A DNA stretch of 11,203 nucleotides from contig JAUVUV010000033.1 in the NCBI GenBank assembly GCA_030604975.1, positions 1-11,203 on the forward strand, in the 5' to 3' direction. The DNA is from Candidatus Glassiibacteriota bacterium. Its GTDB lineage: Bacteria; Gemmatimonadota; Glassbacteria; GWA2-58-10. Positions 6,958 to 11,203 of the stretch are shown here, in pieces (position 1 is the stretch's first letter; each line of letters begins with the position of its first letter). Made by a program: the position numbers and the translations under genes. A model generated the notes under the pieces. That model saw only the letters and a program-made list of their open reading frames with translations, did not search any database and had not been told where the DNA came from.

Positions 6958-9243
6958 TCATCCGGAGGCATGGCTGCTGAGCTGGCGCTTGACCTCTTCA
7001 ATTATAAAGGTTTCGATTATATCGCCAACTTTAATATCCATGAAATTTTCAAGCTTTATCCCGCACTCGAATCCGCTGGAGACATCACGCACATCATCCT
7101 TGAAACGCTTGAGGCTGGCCAGATTGCCTTCCCAGATCACCACTCCGTCACGGATAAGGCGGGCGCGATGGTTACGGTTTACCTTGCCCTCGGTAACGAA
7201 ACAACCCGCCACCGTACCTACCTTGGAAATTTTATAAACCTCTCGAACCTCGACAGAACTCAGAAGAGTCTCTTTCTCCTCGGCGGAGAGAAGGCCTTCC
7301 ATTGCCTGTTGGATATTATCCACCACTTCGTAAATAACCCTGTAGAGCCTGATATCCACGCCCTCGCGCTGCGCTGCTTCGCGGGCCCTGTTGTCCGGTC
7401 GAACATGGAAGCCGATAACAATTGCCTGACTTGCCGAGGCGAGGATAACATCGTTTTCGGTTATCGCTCCTACCCCGCGGTGGATAACCTTGAGCTTGAC
7501 CTCATCTGTGGAGAGTTTCTCCAGGGCGTCGGAGAGCGCCTCGACAGAGCCATCCACATCGCCCTTGATAATCAGGTTAAGGTTCTGCACCTCTCCGGCC
7601 TCGATACGCTCGAAAAGCTGGTTGAGCGTCATCTTACGATGTCTGGAAAACTCCTGTTCGCGCTTGAGCCGGCGGCGGACATTGGAAATGTCCTTGGCCT
7701 CGCGTTCCTCATGCACCACGTGGAAAGTGTCGCCTGCTTGCGGTACGCCGCCGAACCCGAGAACCTGTACCGGCGAGGAGGGTTCATCCTCGTAGACATT
7801 CTCTCCGCGCTCGTTCCGCATTGCCCTGACCCGTCCCGAGATCAGTCCGCAGACAAATGGGCCGCCCACTTCAAGCTTTCCCGCAGTCAGCAATACAGTG
7901 GCTACTGCGCCCATACCCCTATCCAGCTTAGCCTCAACCACCACTCCCTGTGCGGGACCGGAAAACGGAGCGGTAAGTTCCATAACCTCTGCCTGGAGAA
8001 GAATCAATTCAAGCAGGTGGTCAACACCTGTCCCTTTTTTGGCACTGATTTCCGCGCATAGCACGTTGCCGCCGAATTCCTCGATCAGGAGATCGAGGTT
8101 GGAAAGCTCCTGTTTCACTTTTCCGGGATTGGCTGCGGACAGGTCGATCTTGTTGATTGCCACCATGATCGGTACCCCGGCGGCCCGGGCATGGTTGACC
8201 GCCTCAACTGTCTGTGGCTGTATCGAATCATCAGCTGCAATGACCAGCACCACGATATCGGTGACCTGCGCTCCTCGGGCGCGCATCGAGGTGAAAGCCT
8301 CGTGACCCGGGGTATCGAGAAAACAGATCGGGCCGCCCTGGGTATTCACTTTGTAGGCACCGATATGCTGGGTGATACCGCCGGACTCACCTTTAACGAT
8401 ATTGCTCTTGCGCATGTAATCCAGAAGGGTGGTTTTCCCGTGGTCAACATGTCCCATCACGGTTACAATCGGCGCCCGCAGGCGTGCATCGCCGAGTTTC
8501 TCCTGCTCCTCTCTGGCCGACTCTTCAAGCATTTCATGGCAGTACTCCGCATCCCTGACTGCTTTAAAACCGAACTCGTCGCAGATCAGGCTTATCGTCT
8601 CGAAATCGAGCCGCTGATTGATAGTGACCATTAATTCAAGATCAATGCAGGTACCGATCAGCTTGCTTGCAGGAACTTCGATCAGGTCGCTCAACTCGGC
8701 AAGCGAAATAAATTCCATTACCTTGACCTGATTTTCCTCTGCTTTCTCCCCTGCCACGGCAGTAGCGCCTAGCGTGCGCTTGCGTCTTTTCTTCTTTACC
8801 ACGCCAGCATCGATTTTAGCCAGTGTACGGCGGATATTCTCGGCGACCACTTTCTGGCTGACCTTTTTCTTTTTCTTCTTTTTCTTGCCCCAGACTTTCG
8901 CCGTTACCTCATCATTCCAGACTGCACCGGTCTTTTCCCATCCTCGACGCTGACTTACGCCCTTCATACGTTGTGAATCCTTGCGCCGCTGAGTTTCGCT
9001 TTTCTCCTTCTCCTTTTCTTTAGGCAGCTTGCCGATTCCGAATTTCTTTTTCTTGATCTCTATTTTCTCGCGAACAGCGGCTTTTTCCTGGGCAAGCCTT
9101 TCAGTAATCAGCTTGACAGTTTTCTCGTCGAGACTGCTCATGTAACCGGAAACCGGGCAGTTAATATCCGCCAGCAGCTTGACCAAGGCTTCGCTTGAAA
9201 TATCGAAGTCTTTAGCTACCTGATATACTCGCAAAATAGACAA
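6958..9243 (-). CDS. infB: Translation initiation factor IF-2
   Basis: IF-2 is the GTPase that places initiator fMet-tRNA on the 30S subunit and promotes joining of the 50S. Domains in order: N-terminal IF2_N module (1-52, opening RVYQVAKDFDISSEALVKLL), a charged linker (55-165) with eight lysines in a row at 120-127, a second IF2_N module (about 175-228), the G domain (about 257-420), beta-barrel domain II, domain III and the C-terminal fMet-tRNA-binding barrel. All G motifs are intact: GHVDHGKT (264-271), GITQHIGAY (289-297), DTPGH (310-314), NKID (364-367) and SAKKG (400-404). Length is 761 residues. The start is TTG at 9243: it gives the family N-terminus and has AGGAG (9251-9255) seven bases upstream, while no ATG fits. 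The 195-base gap upstream holds possible promoters, so infB may have its own transcript as well as read-through from nusA. Confidence 0.98.
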   Translation of the reverse strand: MSILRVYQVAKDFDISSEALVKLLADINCPVSGYMSSLDEKTVKLITERLAQEKAAVREKIEIKKKKFGIGKLPKEKEKEKSETQRRKDSQRMKGVSQRRGWEKTGAVWNDEVTAKVWGKKKKKKKKVSQKVVAENIRRTLAKIDAGVVKKKRRKRTLGATAVAGEKAEENQVKVMEFISLAELSDLIEVPASKLIGTCIDLELMVTINQRLDFETISLICDEFGFKAVRDAEYCHEMLEESAREEQEKLGDARLRAPIVTVMGHVDHGKTTLLDYMRKSNIVKGESGGITQHIGAYKVNTQGGPICFLDTPGHEAFTSMRARGAQVTDIVVLVIAADDSIQPQTVEAVNHARAAGVPIMVAINKIDLSAANPGKVKQELSNLDLLIEEFGGNVLCAEISAKKGTGVDHLLELILLQAEVMELTAPFSGPAQGVVVEAKLDRGMGAVATVLLTAGKLEVGGPFVCGLISGRVRAMRNERGENVYEDEPSSPVQVLGFGGVPQAGDTFHVVHEEREAKDISNVRRRLKREQEFSRHRKMTLNQLFERIEAGEVQNLNLIIKGDVDGSVEALSDALEKLSTDEVKLKVIHRGVGAITENDVILASASQAIVIGFHVRPDNRAREAAQREGVDIRLYRVIYEVVDNIQQAMEGLLSAEEKETLLSSVEVREVYKISKVGTVAGCFVTEGKVNRNHRARLIRDGVVIWEGNLASLKRFKDDVRDVSSGFECGIKLENFMDIKVGDIIETFIIEEVKRQLSSHASG

Positions 9244-9250
9244 AAGACTA

Positions 9251-9255
9251 CTCCT
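9251..9255 (-). promoter_or_regulatory. Shine-Dalgarno that sets the UUG start of infB
   Basis: The minus strand reads AGGAG, then seven bases, then TTG at 9243. This spacing is near ideal. The next in-frame TTG, three codons on, is 16 bases away and does not fit, so this site decides the start. Confidence 0.75.
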
Positions 9256-9273
9256 GCAGACTTGAAAAACTGT

Positions 9274-9290
9274 CTGGGGATTATACCCAG
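9274..9290 (-). promoter_or_regulatory. Perfect TATAAT within a small inverted repeat ahead of infB
   Basis: The minus strand shows CTGGG, TATAATC, CCCAG. The hexamer TATAAT (9280-9285) is a perfect -10 box about 37 bases upstream of the infB start, a sensible distance for a short leader. No convincing -35 box lies 16-18 bases upstream. The flanking arms CTGGG/CCCAG make a five-pair inverted repeat centred on the box, which could be a hairpin or a protein site. Activity is uncertain. Confidence 0.3.
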
Positions 9291-9306
9291 GAGCTGGATG
9301 CGCCCG

Positions 9307-9329
9307 AAATTGCCCCTAAAGCCCAATTT
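9307..9329 (-). other. Inverted repeat in the infB leader
   Basis: AAATTG (9324-9329 on the minus strand) pairs with CAATTT (9307-9312) around an 11-base loop, GGCTTTAGGGG. There is no T-run after it, so it is not an intrinsic terminator. Any transcript from the candidate promoter at 9367-9395, or read-through from nusA, would contain it. Confidence 0.25.
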
Positions 9330-9366
9330 TCAGGAAATTCTTAATAAGATAGTCTTTCCTTGGAGA

Positions 9367-9395
9367 TTTGTAAACCTTTTCCCGCCTTTTATCAA
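9367..9395 (-). promoter_or_regulatory. Candidate sigma70-type promoter for infB
   Basis: TTGATA (9390-9395) matches the -35 consensus at five of six positions. It is followed by a 17-base spacer and TACAAA (9367-9372), four of six for the -10. The optimal spacing and the placement in the only long gap upstream of infB support an internal promoter. The leader would be about 115 bases and would contain the inverted repeats at 9307-9329 and 9274-9290. There is no direct proof of transcription. Confidence 0.4.
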
Positions 9396-9415
9396 GCCTG
9401 AAGCCAACGCGACAA

Positions 9416-9430
9416 GGAGCAAAGGGCTCC
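9416..9430 (-). other. Small hairpin just after nusA
   Basis: GGAGC and GCTCC pair perfectly around CCTTT, eight bases past the nusA stop. The stretch that follows (TTGTCGCG) is not a T-run, so full termination is unlikely. It may act as an mRNA 3' stabiliser or pause site. Confidence 0.25.
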
Positions 9431-9438
9431 GCACACTC

Positions 9439-10923
9439 TTAGTCCTCTTCTTCCTCCTCGTAATGCTCGATCAGAAAGTTTACGATATCCTTTACTTTCA
9501 AGCTTGTCTGTTTCCCAACGCCTTTTACCTTGCACAGATCCTCTTCATTAGCCAATACTAGCTTGTAGAAGGTGTTGTAACCAGCGCCTTCCAGCTTTTC
9601 TCGGAGGGCAAGAGTGAAAGACTCGATCAGGCTGATCGGAAAATCCTCCACCGGCAGATCTTCCAAAATCTCGCGCTGTTTCTCGTCGAGTTGATCCAGG
9701 TCAACTTCTTCAACCTGAAGTGCCTCTTTATCTTCCATCCCCCTGGCTGCGGTTGCCTCAACCGCTTCTTCCTCTATTTCCATTTCAGGCTTCTCAGCAG
9801 CGGCAGCCTTTTCGGCCGACTTCCGGCGCTCCCGTTTAGTTTCTTTCGATCCGCCGAATACATCGGTGAGCATCTCGTCGCGCTTGGCGAGGAAGTCTTT
9901 CTTCTCCACCAGGTCGATCTTCCAGCCAGTGAGCATCGCAGCCAGGCGAACGTTCTGGCCGTTCTTGCCGATAGCAAGCGAAAGCTGGTCGTCCTCGATC
10001 ACCACACTCACCAAATTTTCCTCGCGATTGATCGAAGTCCGGTAGATCTTGGCCGGGTTCAGTGCGGCGCGCACGAAGTCCTGGGGCTCCTCGCTGTAGG
10101 GGATGATATCGATCCGCTCACCGCCCAGCTCATTGACCACGGCCTGTACCCGGCTGCCCTTGAGCCCAACGCAGGCACCCACGGGATCGATGTGTTCATC
10201 ATTGGAGGAAACCGCGATTTTCGAGCGGCTGCCGGCTTCTCTCACCAAACCCTTGATCTCGATAATACCCTGGTAGATTTCGGGGACCTCAAGCTGAAAG
10301 AGGGCTTTCAGGAAACTCTCATTGTTGCGGCTCAAAATGAGCTGCGGACCCTTGGTGGTTTCGCGGATGTCGATCAGGCAAGCCCGGATCGGATCGCCCT
10401 GCTTGAAACGGTCCTTGCGGTTGACCTCTTTCATCGGCAGTATCGCCTCGGTTTGCCTGTTCAGAAAAATCACATAGTTCCCGCGCTCCACCTGCTGGAT
10501 CGTGCCGGAAAGCAGTTCACCGATTTTGCCGGAATACTCGGCGCGAATTTTCTCGCGTTCTGCCTCCCTGATACGCTGTATAACCACTTGCTTGGCGGCC
10601 TGGATCGCGTTGCGGCCGAAATCGACGAAAGGAACCTCCTGCCAGAGGATATCGCCTTCACCGAGATCTGCATTGATCTCTTTCGCTTCGGCCAGGGAAA
10701 GCTGTGCGCTCGGGTCAGTAACCTCATCGACAAGCTGACGGCCGACTTTGATGTCGATCTTGCCGCTCTGGGGGTCAATCTTTACCTCTACCTCACAGGC
10801 AGGACCGTACTTCTTCCGAACAGCAGCCACGAGACCCGCCTCGATCATTTCTATCAACTCTTCACGTCCGATGCTTTTCTCCCGTGCAATCTCTGCAAAG
10901 GCATCCAGAATTGGATTAATCAT
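9439..10923 (-). CDS. nusA: Transcription termination/antitermination factor NusA
   Basis: NusA binds RNA polymerase at the flap and the nascent RNA. It promotes hairpin pausing and termination, and takes part in rRNA antitermination. Numbered from the ATG at 10923 (494 residues): N-terminal polymerase-binding domain (1-125, opening MINPILDAFAEIAREKSI), S1 domain (about 130-200), first KH domain (about 205-285, with VGACVGLKGSRV) and second KH domain (about 290-345, with LSLAIGKNGQNVRL). A charged Ala/Glu/Lys linker follows (about 350-425). One helix-hairpin-helix segment (about 435-487, LCKVKGVGKQTSLKV) leads to an acidic tail ending EEEEED. The open frame continues upstream to a TTG at 10950, but that would add nine residues unlike the family and has no ribosome site. 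GTGGGG lies nine bases before the ATG. The stop is followed by a 195-base gap before infB, where ylxR and ylxQ often sit in other bacteria. Confidence 0.96.
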   Translation of the reverse strand: MINPILDAFAEIAREKSIGREELIEMIEAGLVAAVRKKYGPACEVEVKIDPQSGKIDIKVGRQLVDEVTDPSAQLSLAEAKEINADLGEGDILWQEVPFVDFGRNAIQAAKQVVIQRIREAEREKIRAEYSGKIGELLSGTIQQVERGNYVIFLNRQTEAILPMKEVNRKDRFKQGDPIRACLIDIRETTKGPQLILSRNNESFLKALFQLEVPEIYQGIIEIKGLVREAGSRSKIAVSSNDEHIDPVGACVGLKGSRVQAVVNELGGERIDIIPYSEEPQDFVRAALNPAKIYRTSINREENLVSVVIEDDQLSLAIGKNGQNVRLAAMLTGWKIDLVEKKDFLAKRDEMLTDVFGGSKETKRERRKSAEKAAAAEKPEMEIEEEAVEATAARGMEDKEALQVEEVDLDQLDEKQREILEDLPVEDFPISLIESFTLALREKLEGAGYNTFYKLVLANEEDLCKVKGVGKQTSLKVKDIVNFLIEHYEEEEED

Positions 10924-10971
10924 AGCAGACAACCCCACATCAAATTTCAAAAGATAAGGACAGGGAAATAA

Positions 10972-10992
10972 CTCAGTATTCTCTGAGAGAAT
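10972..10992 (-). promoter_or_regulatory. Two overlapping, exclusive hairpins upstream of nusA
   Basis: On the minus strand ATTCTC and GAGAAT pair around TCA (10978-10992), a perfect six-pair hairpin. The overlapping stretch CTCAG, AGAATA, CTGAG (10972-10987) can instead form a five-pair hairpin. Both cannot exist together. They lie about 50-70 bases before the nusA ATG. Whether this controls nusA is unknown; short arms of this size can arise by chance. Confidence 0.3.
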
Positions 10993-11006
10993 TTTCTACT
11001 GCTTTG

Positions 11007-11023
11007 TCAAAACCCACTTTTGA
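11007..11023 (-). other. Perfect inverted repeat between rimP and nusA
   Basis: TCAAAA and TTTTGA pair over six positions around the loop GTGGG, 13 bases after the rimP stop. It is followed by CAAAGC rather than a T-run, so it is not a terminator. It may stabilise the rimP 3' end or form part of the nusA leader. Confidence 0.3.
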
Positions 11024-11036
11024 GTGTTTATCCAGA

Positions 11037-11203
11037 TTATTTCCACTCGTAGACCAGATTCGCCCTCTGTACATTTTCCAGAGGAAATTTTTCCTGTATG
11101 CCGCCGTCGAGTTCGATCACAACATCGGTCTGACTTTCAAGTCCCCGCAGAATGCCGGTGAATTTCCTGCGTTTTCCTATGGGCTGGCGGAGCAGGATGC
11201 GGG
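11037..11203 (-). CDS. rimP: Ribosome maturation factor RimP, C-terminal end only
   Basis: RimP binds the 30S precursor and helps early assembly of the 3' domain region. The last 54 codons are present, and the rest lies beyond the right edge. I translated them by hand from the reverse complement. They read RILLRQPIGKRRKFTGILRG, then a stretch with VVIELDGG and EKFPLENVQRANLVYEWK before TAA. This matches the C-terminal SH3-like barrel of RimP: a basic turn, KFTGxLxG, an acidic strand, then a closing IxxANL-type strand. Position directly upstream of nusA is the standard rimP-nusA order and supports the call. The gap to nusA is 113 bases, wider than in many genomes. Confidence 0.9.
   Translation of the reverse strand, partial: RILLRQPIGKRRKFTGILRGLESQTDVVIELDGGIQEKFPLENVQRANLVYEWK

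Noticed and set aside
6955..8061. A 368-codon plus-strand open frame opposite infB
   Set aside because: It is antisense to the IF-2 C-terminal half, whose motifs are intact. The translated product matches no family I know and there is no own promoter or ribosome site.
9316..9438. The nusA frame stays open for about 40 codons past its TAA, which might be a remnant of ylxR or a read-through extension
   Set aside because: The translated stretch lacks the Cys and GRGAY-type features of YlxR, and an open run of this length is not unlikely by chance.
9691..10971. A 426-codon plus-strand open frame opposite nusA
   Set aside because: It is antisense to a complete NusA with S1 and KH motifs. Nothing in the product looks like a real protein family.
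11005..11010. A perfect TTGACA on the minus strand between rimP and nusA as a promoter -35 box
   Set aside because: No acceptable -10 hexamer lies 15-20 bases downstream; the sequence there is the ATTCTC/GAGAAT hairpin.

Overview
This is an ordinary bacterial chromosomal segment, and every gene in it lies on the minus strand. Read in the direction of transcription (right to left) the order is rimP (3' end only) - nusA - infB - ylxP (DUF503) - rbfA - truB - ribF - rpsO - pnp - M16 zinc protease - intrinsic terminator - rsmA/ksgA (5' part only). This is the widely conserved nusA/infB translation-transcription operon joined to the rpsO-pnp RNA-decay module, and the order closely follows that known from Bacillus and many other bacteria. 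The ylxR and ylxQ genes often found between nusA and infB, and the DHH phosphoesterase gene often found between rbfA and truB, are absent. Base composition looks close to half G+C by eye. The sequence gives no safe taxonomic call. The lysine-rich IF-2 linker and the NusA ending in a single helix-hairpin-helix plus an acidic tail would suit an uncultivated lineage of the FCB type, but that is inference only.

Region by region. 11037-11203 holds the end of rimP. A structured gap (10924-11036) separates it from nusA (9439-10923). The next gap (9244-9438, 195 bases) has no gene but holds a plausible sigma70-type promoter, a perfect TATAAT and three small hairpins, and leads into infB, which begins with UUG. 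From infB to the start of ribF the genes are tightly packed: infB/ylxP 19 nt, ylxP/rbfA 0 nt (TAG followed directly by ATG), rbfA/truB 5 nt, truB/ribF 33 nt. rpsO follows ribF after 44 nt with a strong Shine-Dalgarno. The rpsO-pnp gap (3798-3940) holds several hairpins, including a three-element set that can fold in two exclusive ways. The M16 protease gene follows pnp by 12 nt. A clear rho-independent terminator (361-400) closes the transcription unit, and rsmA begins after it with GTG.

The genes form a coherent programme. RimP, RbfA, uS15 and RsmA make and mature the 30S subunit. IF-2 starts translation on it, NusA couples transcription to termination and antitermination, TruB modifies tRNA U55, PNPase degrades RNA, and RibF makes FMN and FAD. 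The M16 peptidase and YlxP are conserved passengers with less certain roles. I found no mobile element, CRISPR array, defence system, tRNA, rRNA or biosynthetic cluster, and nothing that amounts to a new biological system. What merits a second look is regulatory: the leaders of pnp, infB and nusA, and the unusual translation starts.
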